This document shows, piece by piece, positions 8,888-17,459 of a stretch of DNA of 64,000 nucleotides. Each line of letters opens with the position of its first letter. The stretch's first letter is position 1. The stretch is from Jutongia huaianensis (lineage in GTDB: Bacteria; Bacillota; Clostridia; Lachnospirales; Lachnospiraceae). The DNA is taken from assembly GCF_014384985.1 (NCBI RefSeq), contig NZ_JACRSX010000010.1, positions 41,154-105,153 of the forward strand. The letters are read 5' to 3'. Made by a program: the position numbers and the translations under genes. The notes under the pieces were generated by a model. That model did no database searches, had not been told where the DNA came from, and worked only from the letters and a program-made list of their open reading frames with translations.

Positions 8888-9676
8888 ATGGCAGATAAGA
8901 AAAAATGTCTGGCTGTTGTGGTAAGCCAGGAGAAAATCACAGAAGGGATCTACAGCATGTGGCTGCAGTTTCCGGAGGATTATAATGTTGCCGGGATGGC
9001 AGTGCCGGGACAGTTTATTTCAATGTACTGTGGTGAGGGAAGCCGTCTGCTTCCAAGACCTATCAGCATTTGTGAGATCGAACCGGCACAGAGAAAGCTT
9101 CGTGTCGTTTACCGTGTAGCAGGAAAGGGAACCGAGGAGTTTTCCGGACTGGAGGAAGGTGCGCAGATTCCTGTTATGGGACCTTTGGGCAATGGCTTTA
9201 CCAGAAAGAGCGGAAAGGCAGTGCTGATCGGAGGAGGCATCGGAATCCCGCCGATGCTTGCTCTGGCGAAGGCTTTGAAGGAAGAAGGTGCAGAGGTCTC
9301 CGTTGTTCTGGGATATCGGGATGGAGATCTCTTCTTAAAGAAAGAATTTGAACCATATGCAGATGTCTATGTATCCACAGAGGACGGCAGTGTAGGAACG
9401 AGGGGAAATGTCATTGATGCGATCCGTGAAAATGGTCTGGACGCAGATACGATCTACGCCTGTGGTCCTATGCCGATGCTTCGTGGTGTTAAGGCATATG
9501 CAGCAGAGAAGGAGACAGAGGCGCAGATTTCTCTGGAAGAGAGAATGGCTTGTGGTATTGGTGCCTGTCTGGGATGCGTCTGCAATTCTACAGACGTAGA
9601 CAGTCACAGCCATGTACATAATAAGCGGGTATGCAAGGATGGTCCTGTTTTTAATGCAGAGGATGTCACATTATAG
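8888..9676 (+). CDS. pyrK: Dihydroorotate dehydrogenase B electron-transfer subunit
   Basis: A 262-residue FAD/[2Fe-2S] protein that passes electrons from the PyrD subunit to NAD. It has RPISICE for FAD binding, GGGIGIPPMLALAKAL for NAD binding and the cysteine cluster ACGIGACLGCVC with a further Cys after HNKRVC. The start at 8888 has GGAGA 5 bases upstream; the longer reading from 8837 has none. It directly precedes pyrD, the usual order for the type 1B heterotetramer. Confidence 0.93.
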   Translation: MADKKKCLAVVVSQEKITEGIYSMWLQFPEDYNVAGMAVPGQFISMYCGEGSRLLPRPISICEIEPAQRKLRVVYRVAGKGTEEFSGLEEGAQIPVMGPLGNGFTRKSGKAVLIGGGIGIPPMLALAKALKEEGAEVSVVLGYRDGDLFLKKEFEPYADVYVSTEDGSVGTRGNVIDAIRENGLDADTIYACGPMPMLRGVKAYAAEKETEAQISLEERMACGIGACLGCVCNSTDVDSHSHVHNKRVCKDGPVFNAEDVTL

Positions 9677-9700
9677 AAACACAGGACATGGAGGATGAAT

Positions 9701-10606
9701 ATGAATTTATCAGTTGATTTTGCCGGGGTGACTATGAAGAATCCGGTAACAACAGCATCTGGAACCTTTGGCTCCGGTGCAGAATATGGTGAGTATGTGG
9801 ATCTGAGCCGTCTCGGAGCAGTGACCACCAAGGGAGTGGCAAATGTACCGTGGCCGGGCAATCCAACGCCGAGAGTCTGTGAGACATACGGTGGCATGTT
9901 AAATGCCATTGGTCTGCAAAATCCCGGCATAGATGTATTTGTGGAGAGAGATATTCCATATCTGAAACAGTATGATACACGGATCATTGTCAATGTGTGT
10001 GGTCATACCACAGAAGAATATCTGGAGGTGGTAGAGCGTCTGGCAGATCAGGATGTGGATCTGCTGGAGATCAACATTTCCTGCCCGAATGTCAAGGAGG
10101 GCGGCATTGCCTTCGGACAGAATCCCAAGCTGGTGGAGCAGATCACCGCAGAGATCAAGAAGAAAGCAAAGCAGCCGGTAATCATGAAGCTGAGTCCCAA
10201 TGTAACAGATATCACAGAGACGGCGAAAGCAGCAGAGGCAGGTGGAGCTGATGCCCTGTCCCTGATCAATACATTGACGGGGATGAAGATTGATATTAAC
10301 CGCCGCCGGTTTGCATTGGCAAACCAGACCGGTGGAATGTCCGGCCCGGCAGTAAAGCCGGTGGCAGTCCGGATGGTATATCAGGTTGCTCACGCCGTAA
10401 AGCTTCCTGTGCTTGGTATGGGAGGCATCCGTACCGCAGAGGATGCACTGGAGTTTATTATGGCAGGAGCTTCTATGGTTGCTGTGGGAACGGCAAATTT
10501 CAATAATCCTACAGCGACAGTGGACGTGATCGAGGGAATCGAGCAGTTTATGAAGGAGCATCACATTGAGGATATACATGAGCTGATCGGATGTGTTGAG
10601 GCTTAA
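9701..10606 (+). CDS. pyrD: Dihydroorotate dehydrogenase B catalytic subunit
   Basis: The 301-residue FMN enzyme oxidises dihydroorotate to orotate. It contains NPVTTASGTFG, NAIGLQNPG, the catalytic segment NISCPNVKEGG and the phosphate-binding GMGGIRTAEDALEF. A serine/cysteine base position typical of class 1B is present as Cys in ISCPN. The ATG at 9695 abuts the GGAGG site, so the ATG at 9701 with a 6-base gap is chosen. It forms a complex with PyrK. Confidence 0.94.
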   Translation: MNLSVDFAGVTMKNPVTTASGTFGSGAEYGEYVDLSRLGAVTTKGVANVPWPGNPTPRVCETYGGMLNAIGLQNPGIDVFVERDIPYLKQYDTRIIVNVCGHTTEEYLEVVERLADQDVDLLEINISCPNVKEGGIAFGQNPKLVEQITAEIKKKAKQPVIMKLSPNVTDITETAKAAEAGGADALSLINTLTGMKIDINRRRFALANQTGGMSGPAVKPVAVRMVYQVAHAVKLPVLGMGGIRTAEDALEFIMAGASMVAVGTANFNNPTATVDVIEGIEQFMKEHHIEDIHELIGCVEA

Positions 10607-10694
10607 TTTTAATATACAAAATAACAAATTTATTGGCGTATGCGATGATTTCAGTTTATTATCCGCTATATTGGCATGAAAATTTAACAATATC

Positions 10695-10723
10695 TTTACA
10701 CTTGCATTGGGCTATGATATTAT
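10695..10723 (+). promoter_or_regulatory. Predicted promoter of the amino-acid ABC transporter
   Basis: TTTACA (10695-10700), a 17-base gap and TATTAT (10718-10723), with TG one base before the -10 box. It lies 107 bases upstream of the binding-protein gene and suggests that the transporter-pyrE unit is expressed separately from pyrC-D. Confidence 0.6.
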
Positions 10724-10829
10724 GAAATCTGTGTGAGTGAGCTGATTTGCACAGCATCGAATCCCAATAAGGCGTTTTTAAATAGCCGGAGTGGGAAAAC
10801 AGACAGTGACACGAGGAAGGAGTTACATA

Positions 10830-11678
10830 ATGAAGAAGAGAGTATTAGCAATGATGCTTTCACTGGCAATGTGCTTTAGTATGACAGCCTGTGGAAGTAC
10901 GAACAACGCAGACAACACAACAAGCGATAAGGCATCCTCAGAAAGTAAAGGAAGCTCTAAGAGTGATAACAGTTCCGATCTGGCTTATATTCAGGATAAG
11001 GGAACATTGATCGTGGGTATTACGGATTTTGAGCCAATGGATTATCAGAAGGGATCCGATGAGTGGATCGGTTTTGATGCAGATATGGCAAAGGCATTTG
11101 CAAAGAGTCTTGGCGTTAAAGCTGAGTTCGTAGAGATCGATTGGGATAATAAGGTTCTGGAGCTGGATGCAAAATCCATCGACTGTGTATGGAACGGTAT
11201 GACACTCACTGATGAGGTGACAAGCTCTATGGCCTGCACGAATGCATACTGCAATAATGCGCAGGTTGCCATCGTAAAAGAGGCAGATAAGGACAAATAC
11301 AGCACTGTAGAGAGTATGAAGGATTTGAACTTTGCCGTAGAGGCAGGTTCAGCCGGTGAGAAAGAGCTTTCGAAGCTTGGTTACAATTACACATCCGTTA
11401 AGGCGCAGGCAGATGCACTGATGGAGATTTCTGCCGGAACATCCGATGCCGCTGTGATCGATTCCCTGATGGCAGCTGCTATGGTTGGCGAGGGTACCGG
11501 TTATGAGAAGCTTACCTATACCGCAAGCTTTAATAGTGAGGAGTATGGTGTTGGTTTCCGCAAAGGATCTGATATGGCAGAGAAGTTAAATGACTTTTTT
11601 GCAGAGAGCTATAAGGATGGAAGTATGAAGAAGACAGCCGAGAAATATGGTGTCCAGGCGGCACTCATCGAACAGTAA
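10830..11678 (+). CDS. Polar amino-acid ABC transporter substrate-binding lipoprotein
   Basis: The 282-residue protein is a family 3 solute-binding protein. A lipoprotein signal ends at MTAC (Cys21), followed by a Ser/Asn-rich linker and the binding domain starting near LAYIQDKGTLIVGITDFEPM. The substrate motif GFDADMAKAFAK is typical of polar amino-acid binders; the exact amino acid cannot be told from sequence. It is followed by a small hairpin and then the permease and ATPase genes. AGGAAGGAG precedes the start. Confidence 0.88.
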   Translation: MKKRVLAMMLSLAMCFSMTACGSTNNADNTTSDKASSESKGSSKSDNSSDLAYIQDKGTLIVGITDFEPMDYQKGSDEWIGFDADMAKAFAKSLGVKAEFVEIDWDNKVLELDAKSIDCVWNGMTLTDEVTSSMACTNAYCNNAQVAIVKEADKDKYSTVESMKDLNFAVEAGSAGEKELSKLGYNYTSVKAQADALMEISAGTSDAAVIDSLMAAAMVGEGTGYEKLTYTASFNSEEYGVGFRKGSDMAEKLNDFFAESYKDGSMKKTAEKYGVQAALIEQ

Positions 11679-11692
11679 TACAAAAAAGTATG

Positions 11693-11724
11693 GCTGCCGT
11701 GATGTTACATTTGCGGCAGCTTTT
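11693..11724 (+). terminator. Intra-operon stem-loop after the binding-protein gene
   Basis: GCTGCCG (11693-11699) pairs with CGGCAGC (11714-11720) followed by TTTT. Such partial terminators between binding protein and permease are commonly taken to raise the relative level of binding-protein mRNA. Confidence 0.55.
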
Positions 11725-11760
11725 GCTATGCAAAGAGAGAAATATTAAAAGGCAGGTATA

Positions 11761-12450
11761 ATGATGTCAACGATTATGGAACAGATGCCCATTGTATTTC
11801 ATGCATTAAATGTGGGCTTTTTACAAACGTTAAAATTATTTTTTGTGACACTTCTGGGGGCTTTTCCACTGGGACTGATCATTTCCTTTGGATCGTTATC
11901 CGGATTTCGTCCGCTAAGGTATCTTACGAAGCTTATCGTATGGATCATCCGGGGAACTCCGTTGATGATCCAGCTTCTGATCATTTATTACTTTCCGGGG
12001 CTGGTTCTGGGCAAAACGATCTGGAGCGGTGGTGAGGAAGGCAGATTTATGGCGGCAGCAGTGTCCTTTATCATCAATTATTCCTGCTATTTTTCCGAGA
12101 TATACCGTGGCGGTATCCAGAGCGTGCCGAAGGGACAGCAGGAGGCCGGTCTTGTACTTGGTATGACAAAGCGGCAGATCTTTTTCAAGGTAACTCTGTT
12201 GCAGATGATCAAGCGGATCGTCCCTCCAATCTCCAATGAGATCATTACGCTGGTGAAGGATACCTCGCTGGCGCGTATCATTGCACTGCAGGAGATCATC
12301 TGGGCAGGGCAGGCATTCTTAAAGGGATCTCAGGGTATTTCCGGACAGATCTGGCCATTATTCTTTACTGCAGTTTATTATCTTGTATTTAGTGGCATAC
12401 TCACGCTGTTCCTTGGATGGCTGGAGCATAAACTGGAATATTTCAAATAG
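11761..12450 (+). CDS. Polar amino-acid ABC transporter permease
   Basis: A 229-residue membrane protein of the HisM/GlnP type. Hydrophobic segments occur near residues 20-45, 55-75, 95-115 and 195-220. The cytoplasmic EAA loop reads EAGLVLGMTKRQIFFK, which docks to the ATPase, and KDTSLA is typical of polar amino-acid permeases. The start is ATGATG at 11761 after AGGCAGG. The ATPase gene follows after 12 bases. Confidence 0.9.
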   Translation: MMSTIMEQMPIVFHALNVGFLQTLKLFFVTLLGAFPLGLIISFGSLSGFRPLRYLTKLIVWIIRGTPLMIQLLIIYYFPGLVLGKTIWSGGEEGRFMAAAVSFIINYSCYFSEIYRGGIQSVPKGQQEAGLVLGMTKRQIFFKVTLLQMIKRIVPPISNEIITLVKDTSLARIIALQEIIWAGQAFLKGSQGISGQIWPLFFTAVYYLVFSGILTLFLGWLEHKLEYFK

Positions 12451-12462
12451 GAGGACAATCGG

Positions 12463-13251
12463 ATGGCAATTTTAGAAGTACAAAATATCGAGAAATCCTT
12501 TGACCGTACCCCGGTTCTGAAGGATATTTCCTTTTCGCTGGAAAAGGGACAGGCATTGGCGATCATTGGCTCCTCCGGCTCCGGTAAGACAACACTTTTA
12601 CGTTGTCTGAATTTTCTGGAAAGACCCGACAAAGGTAAGATCATTGTGCAGGGAGAAACGCTGTTTGATGCACAGGATGCCTCTTCCATCAAGGAGAAGG
12701 ATATCCGTATGAAGCGTCTTCATTTTGGCATGGTCTTTCAGGCATTTCATCTGTTTCCGCAGTATACGGCGTTGCAGAATGTCATGCTGGCAAGACAGCT
12801 TCTGGAGAAAGGAAAGCCTGGCTTTAAGGAAAATAAAAAGAAGATTTACGAGGAAATCGAGACAGAGGCAAAGGAGCTTTTGGACAAGATGGGGTTGTCC
12901 GACCGGATGGAGCATTATCCGCATCAGCTTTCCGGCGGTCAGCAGCAGCGTGTGGCGATTGCCAGAGCATTGGCACTGAAACCAGATATCCTCTGCTTTG
13001 ATGAGCCGACTTCGGCTCTGGATCCGGAGCTTACCGGAGAGGTTTTAAAGGTGATCCGAAGCCTGGCGGATCAGAATATGACTATGGTTATTGTAACCCA
13101 TGAGATGGCATTTGCCAGAGATGTGGCAGATCAGGTGATCTTTATGGACAGTGGTGTGATCGTAGAGCAGGGCGATGCCAGGCAGGTGATCGAGAATCCA
13201 CAGGAGGAGAGGACGAGACAGTTCTTGTCGAGATTTTCGCAGACGGTGTAG
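12463..13251 (+). CDS. Polar amino-acid ABC transporter ATP-binding protein
   Basis: A 262-residue ABC ATPase with Walker A GSSGSGKTTL, Q-loop MVFQAFHLFPQ, signature LSGGQQQRVAIARAL, Walker B ILCFDEPTSALD and switch histidine VTHEM. It powers the neighbouring permease. The order binding protein-permease-ATPase is standard for polar amino-acid importers. pyrE follows after 38 bases, so the two are probably on one mRNA. Confidence 0.93.
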   Translation: MAILEVQNIEKSFDRTPVLKDISFSLEKGQALAIIGSSGSGKTTLLRCLNFLERPDKGKIIVQGETLFDAQDASSIKEKDIRMKRLHFGMVFQAFHLFPQYTALQNVMLARQLLEKGKPGFKENKKKIYEEIETEAKELLDKMGLSDRMEHYPHQLSGGQQQRVAIARALALKPDILCFDEPTSALDPELTGEVLKVIRSLADQNMTMVIVTHEMAFARDVADQVIFMDSGVIVEQGDARQVIENPQEERTRQFLSRFSQTV

Positions 13252-13289
13252 TGGGAGAGTTTTATGAAAAATTAAGGAGGTATTATACA

Positions 13290-13967
13290 ATGGAACAGTA
13301 CAAGCAGGAATTTATCGAGTTTATGGTGGAGAGCAACGTATTGAAGTTCGGCGACTTCACATTAAAGAGCGGACGTAAATCGCCATTTTTTATGAATGCG
13401 GGAGCCTATGTGACAGGGGCACAGCTTCGCAAGCTGGGGCAGTATTATGCAAAAGCGATCCACGAGCATTACGGAGATGATTTTGATGTCCTTTTCGGAC
13501 CGGCTTACAAGGGGATTCCTCTTAGTGTCGCTACGACTATGGCTTTCGATGAGCTGTATGGCAAGGAGATCCGTTACTGCTCCAACCGTAAGGAAGTAAA
13601 GGATCACGGAGATACCGGTATCCTCTTGGGCAGCAAGATCAAGGATGGAGATAAGGTGGTTATTATTGAGGATGTCACCACATCCGGTAAGTCGATCGAG
13701 GAGACATTCCCGATCATTCAGGCACAGGGAGATGTGGAGATCCTTGGTCTGATGGTTTCTCTCAACCGTATGGAGAGAGGTCTTTCCAGCAATGCCAGTG
13801 CATTGGATGAGATTCAGGAGAAGTATGGATTTGGTGCCAATGCCATTGTAACCATGGAGGATGTAGTAGAATGTCTGTACAATAAGGAGTGTCAGGGCAA
13901 GATCGTGATCGATGATACGATTAAAACAGCCATTGATGCATATTATAAAGAGTATGGATGTAAGTAA
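13290..13967 (+). CDS. pyrE: Orotate phosphoribosyltransferase
   Basis: The 225-residue enzyme joins orotate and PRPP to OMP. The PRPP loop reads VVIIEDVTTSGKSIEE and the dimer-loop region has GPAYKGIPLSV and YCSNRKEVKDHG. The start at 13290 has a full AAGGAGG 9 bases before it; the reading that begins at 13251 overlaps the end of the ATPase gene and lacks a site. pyrE is separated from pyrC-D by the amino-acid transporter, which may feed the pathway with aspartate or glutamine, though that is only inference. Confidence 0.95.
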   Translation: MEQYKQEFIEFMVESNVLKFGDFTLKSGRKSPFFMNAGAYVTGAQLRKLGQYYAKAIHEHYGDDFDVLFGPAYKGIPLSVATTMAFDELYGKEIRYCSNRKEVKDHGDTGILLGSKIKDGDKVVIIEDVTTSGKSIEETFPIIQAQGDVEILGLMVSLNRMERGLSSNASALDEIQEKYGFGANAIVTMEDVVECLYNKECQGKIVIDDTIKTAIDAYYKEYGCK

Positions 13968-13983
13968 GAAATGGAGGAGCGTT

Positions 13984-14136
13984 ATGGCAGAGAAGGTTTA
14001 TAAAACGATGAAATCAGTAGGAGCATTTAGTCTGGTTACAGGGATTCTTTTGATCGTTGGTGGTATTGCTGCCGGCGTTGCAGTGATCATTAATGGGGCA
14101 AAGCTGCTTCAGGCAAAGTCAGATCTGACATTTTAA
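13984..14136 (+). CDS. Small single-pass membrane protein, unknown
   Basis: A 50-residue protein (MAEKVYKTMK start) with one strongly hydrophobic Gly-rich segment at about residues 14-36 and a short charged tail. GGAGGAG lies 5-6 bases upstream of the ATG. It sits 16 bases after pyrE and its stop is 4 bases before fliB, so it is probably translated from the same transcript. I do not recognise a family. Confidence 0.7.
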   Translation: MAEKVYKTMKSVGAFSLVTGILLIVGGIAAGVAVIINGAKLLQAKSDLTF

Positions 14137-14140
14137 AGCG

Positions 14141-15166
14141 ATGAGATATTATTATTTAGACATTTACAAGACATTCTCCTGTATGGCAGGGGAATGCCCT
14201 TCTACATGCTGTGCAGGATGGAGTATTCGGGTGGATGAAGAGGCGTTGGAACGGTTTGATGCATTGCCGGAATCGGATCTGAAAGAGGATATCCTGCAGC
14301 ATATACAAAAAAAGCAAGATGGATATTATTTTATGAACCGTCCGGATGGAAGCTGCATGATGCTTGATCCGGACGGTTTGTGCCGTATACAGAGAAACAG
14401 CAGGGAGGAGATGCTTTGTATTACCTGCCGGAAGTTTCCAAGACTGGCAGGCAGAGTGCAGCAGGACTACTGGATGTCGATGGCGGCATCCTGCCCTGTG
14501 ACAGCCGGGTATCTCTGGACGAAGACCGTAGGCTGGTATATGACAGATGGCGAAATAAGTCAGGAGATTGACTGGACAGAGCTTCCATATGATAAGGAGC
14601 GAAAGGAATGGCTGGAGTGGTTTATGGATTCTCTCAGAAAACAATCTGAGGCAGCTCCGGACTCTATGGAAGAAAGTGTCCATTTTTTATGGAACATGTA
14701 TCAACGAATGTACGATCTGATGGAGGGCTGTCTGGAGCTTTTGGCGTCTTCGCCGGAGCTTTCTTATCTGGAGGGAAGCTTTGATTACTTTGAAAAGGAT
14801 TATGGGGCGGCAGAAATTATCAGTCAAATGATGACGTTTCAGGAAAATTTTAGAGGGAAGCTGCGGGAGTTTACAAAAAATTATATGTTGTACAGAGTAT
14901 ACAGCCGGTGCCTGGAGTTCCCGGAGGAATCCAGTCAGAAATGTCTGTTTACGGTGGCAGGGGAATTATTTTTGTTTTATATTCTGCGGTTCAGCCGTTA
15001 TCATACAATACACCGGGATGATTTGCCTTCTGTTGTGGCGGAGATTAATTGGATGTATCGTTTTTGCGTCCATAGTAAAAGGCGATCCGATCAATTTACG
15101 TCATTGTTAAAGGACAAATTTAAAAAATTAGAATATTTAGCCGAAATAATCATTAGAATATCTTGA
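14141..15166 (+). CDS. fliB: FliB-like flagellin lysine N-methylase
   Basis: The 341-residue protein begins with the Cys-rich signature CMAGECPSTCCAGW, followed by CMMLDPDGLCRIQ and LCITCRKFPRL, the arrangement of FliB-family proteins that methylate lysines of flagellin and are thought to carry an Fe-S cluster. The C-terminal half is helical with no further recognisable domain. No ribosome site is strong; the start lies 4 bases after the preceding stop, so translational coupling is likely. No flagellar gene is in the window, so the substrate is inferred from the family only. Confidence 0.8.
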   Translation: MRYYYLDIYKTFSCMAGECPSTCCAGWSIRVDEEALERFDALPESDLKEDILQHIQKKQDGYYFMNRPDGSCMMLDPDGLCRIQRNSREEMLCITCRKFPRLAGRVQQDYWMSMAASCPVTAGYLWTKTVGWYMTDGEISQEIDWTELPYDKERKEWLEWFMDSLRKQSEAAPDSMEESVHFLWNMYQRMYDLMEGCLELLASSPELSYLEGSFDYFEKDYGAAEIISQMMTFQENFRGKLREFTKNYMLYRVYSRCLEFPEESSQKCLFTVAGELFLFYILRFSRYHTIHRDDLPSVVAEINWMYRFCVHSKRRSDQFTSLLKDKFKKLEYLAEIIIRIS

Positions 15167-15320
15167 ATAACATAATGGAGAAAGATTGCTGTTAAATTCC
15201 GGCTGTCGCTTCACAGAAGGCGGAAAGAGAAAATTGCATTGTCATACATGGCATTTTCTGTCTTTACTGACAAAATGTAAGCTGCGTATTTATTAAAAAC
15301 GTAGAAAAAATAAAAACATC

Positions 15321-15349
15321 TTTACGGGGGTATGAAATTATCATATGAT
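15321..15349 (+). promoter_or_regulatory. Predicted promoter of the MinD-like/beta-helix gene set
   Basis: TTTACG (15321-15326), 17 bases, TATGAT (15344-15349). It lies 35 bases before the first gene of the set. A weak hairpin at 15228-15259 (AGAAAATTGC / GCATTTTCT) may end the upstream transcript. Confidence 0.5.
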
Positions 15350-15384
15350 TGACATACAGTTTTTGGAAAGGTGTGGTTATTCGT

Positions 15385-16224
15385 ATGAAAGTTGCATTTT
15401 GGAGTAATATCAGGAAAAAGGGTGGTGTATCTACCAATATGGTATGCATTGCAGCCGTATCTGCCATAGCGGGAATTGGCAGGAGTGTTTTACTGGAAAA
15501 TCATTACAATGTCAATAATCTCAATGGAATGCTCCTGTCCCAGGAAAAGATCGCAATGCTTCATGAAACCGGGCAGTATTACAATAAATATGGGATTGAG
15601 TATATTTTAAAGCGGCTATATACCGGTACAGCAAGTGAGCAGTTGATCAGAAAAGCGTCTATTCCTCTATTATATTCAAGTATCTATTATCTTCCTCAGA
15701 GTTATATCGTAAATAGAGAAGTGTTTGATTATGAGTTTGAACTGGCACATAAGGACCTGTTTCAAAGTCTGGAGAGCATTTCAGATATGGTATTCATCGA
15801 TACAGAATCAAGGGGAAATGCCAGTTCGGTACAGATTCTGGAGGAAGCGGACCTGGTGGTAGTTAATATAGATCAGGACAAAGAAGACTGGGACGATTAT
15901 TTTGAAAATTATGCCTCGATGCTGGAAAAATCTGTATTTCTGATTGGCCGGTATGAGAAGGAAAATCCGTTTAATCTGGAGTTAATACAGAAGCAATATC
16001 ATATTCCGAGAGGTAAAATGGCTGTCATTCCCTATAACATTGATTTACATATTGCGGCCAATGAGGGAAGAATGATACCATTTCTGAATCGAAACTATTT
16101 GAAAAGCAGCAGGGCAGAGAATGAATATTTGATGGGAGAAGTCAAGCGGGCAGTTATTATGTTGAAGGAAAATATGACATATCTTGGAAAGCCTGATATG
16201 ATGAGGCGTTTTGGAAAAAATTAA
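15385..16224 (+). CDS. MinD/ParA-like protein with altered P-loop, unknown role
   Basis: A 279-residue protein starting MKVAFWSNIRKKGGVSTNM. This aligns with the deviant Walker A of MinD/ParA proteins (KGGVGKT): the first lysine and both glycines are kept, but the GKT part reads STN, so the phosphate-binding lysine is lost. A Walker B-like MVFIDTES and a later MAVIPYNID follow. ATP hydrolysis is therefore doubtful; nucleotide binding alone or a structural role is possible. The start at 15385 is preceded by GGAAAGGTG and by a leader nearly identical to that of the next gene. Two beta-helix proteins follow directly. Similar folds occur in CpaE/TadZ-type localisation proteins, but no pilus gene is nearby. 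Confidence 0.65.
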   Translation: MKVAFWSNIRKKGGVSTNMVCIAAVSAIAGIGRSVLLENHYNVNNLNGMLLSQEKIAMLHETGQYYNKYGIEYILKRLYTGTASEQLIRKASIPLLYSSIYYLPQSYIVNREVFDYEFELAHKDLFQSLESISDMVFIDTESRGNASSVQILEEADLVVVNIDQDKEDWDDYFENYASMLEKSVFLIGRYEKENPFNLELIQKQYHIPRGKMAVIPYNIDLHIAANEGRMIPFLNRNYLKSSRAENEYLMGEVKRAVIMLKENMTYLGKPDMMRRFGKN

Positions 16225-16259
16225 GGGAAGTGGCTTCCCGGAAAGGAATGGTTATTCGT

Positions 16260-17438
16260 ATGGAGAAGCATCATCCGTTTTGGAAAAAGAATGCGTCATT
16301 TCAGTATACCTATTGCTTTGGATTAGGTGTTATGTCTATGGGACATATGAAGTCCATTATGGAGACACAGGATTTTTTTGAGGATATATTAAAGGCAATT
16401 CATCTGCCGGAATCTCAGTGGCAGCAGATTTTCTTTGATCTGAATAATCATTTTGAAGAATGGATTGATAAGGTGTTTGCTTTGCTGCGGGGAAAAGAAG
16501 AACAGTATTGTTTTACATTGGATCTGTACCGTATCCTGAGTCACACGGTATGGTCCGGGGAATATTGCAGTGCTGTTCTGGAGGACTATCTGCAGGTGTT
16601 TCAGTTTTCCCATGCGGAAAGAGCTTTTTTTCAGGAATTTGACAAGTGTATGAGGACACAGGATGAACAGGGAGCCATTGCGGCTGTGCAGAAATTTTCA
16701 GAGGAAGGCTACAGTATCCGGTATGATTTTCTTACATGGTTTTATCCGCAGTTTTATATGGAAAAGCGATATCAGGGGATGAGAATAAGAGATGGGGAAA
16801 CAGTTATTTTGGACTGTCCAACGATCATCCGGGGAGACATCGAGGTGGATAAGGGAGGATCTTTACTGATTTATGGAGCGGATATGCAGATGGATGGAAG
16901 GGTGATTGTCCGAGGTGGAAGGCTTCAGGCAGATCATGGACATATAGAGATTACAGAATGCACTTCTGATTACTGGCTGTCCATTGAGGGAGCGGCTGTG
17001 GTGATGTTGACAGATACCTCTGTAGATTGTAAGGAAAAATGTGGTTTGCTGGAACAGAAAACAGGATATCTGCTGGTGAATGACTGCTGGGTCCGCCAGA
17101 CGGCAGGGGCAAGGGCTATTTCCTTTGAGGGGGATGCCATCAGAATACACAATACGCATTTTAGCAGATGCATGAATGGAATGGTATCCATACAGGGAGG
17201 AGCAAGTGCAGAGATTGTAAACTGTGAGTTTCAGGAGGGGATCGCAGAGTATGGCGGGGCTGTTTATGCAGACACGATTCATGATGTACTGCTGGAGCAT
17301 TGTACTTTTCGGTCCTGTCAGGCAAAGTATCTGGCAGCAGCCGTATATTTCAAATTTCAGAAATTAGGACAGCGGGTAGAAGATTGTCAGTGTATTGATT
17401 GTGATCCGCCGGAAAATGTATTTTTTAATATATTATAA
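16260..17438 (+). CDS. Cytoplasmic protein with helical TerB-like N-terminus and beta-helix C-terminus
   Basis: The 392-residue protein has no signal peptide or membrane segment. Residues 1-170 are predicted helical with acidic and aromatic repeats (YCFTLDLYRILSHTVWSG) that look like a TerB-type helical bundle. Residues 180-392 are a right-handed beta-helix: repeating rungs such as GGSLLIYG, GGRLQADHG and NCEFQEGIAEYGGAVY, with a periodic Cys/Asn ladder. Function is unknown. The start at 16260 is chosen because it matches the leader and spacing of the preceding MinD-like gene; a GGGAAG-TGG-CTTCCC hairpin (16225-16239) sits between the two genes. Confidence 0.6.
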   Translation: MEKHHPFWKKNASFQYTYCFGLGVMSMGHMKSIMETQDFFEDILKAIHLPESQWQQIFFDLNNHFEEWIDKVFALLRGKEEQYCFTLDLYRILSHTVWSGEYCSAVLEDYLQVFQFSHAERAFFQEFDKCMRTQDEQGAIAAVQKFSEEGYSIRYDFLTWFYPQFYMEKRYQGMRIRDGETVILDCPTIIRGDIEVDKGGSLLIYGADMQMDGRVIVRGGRLQADHGHIEITECTSDYWLSIEGAAVVMLTDTSVDCKEKCGLLEQKTGYLLVNDCWVRQTAGARAISFEGDAIRIHNTHFSRCMNGMVSIQGGASAEIVNCEFQEGIAEYGGAVYADTIHDVLLEHCTFRSCQAKYLAAAVYFKFQKLGQRVEDCQCIDCDPPENVFFNIL

Positions 17439-17459
17439 CCAGGGGCAGGGAGGTGCCGT

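Noticed and set aside
9899..10690. Minus-strand open frame of 263 codons opposite pyrD.
   Set aside because: It has no recognisable domain or ribosome site, and pyrD on the other strand is certain.
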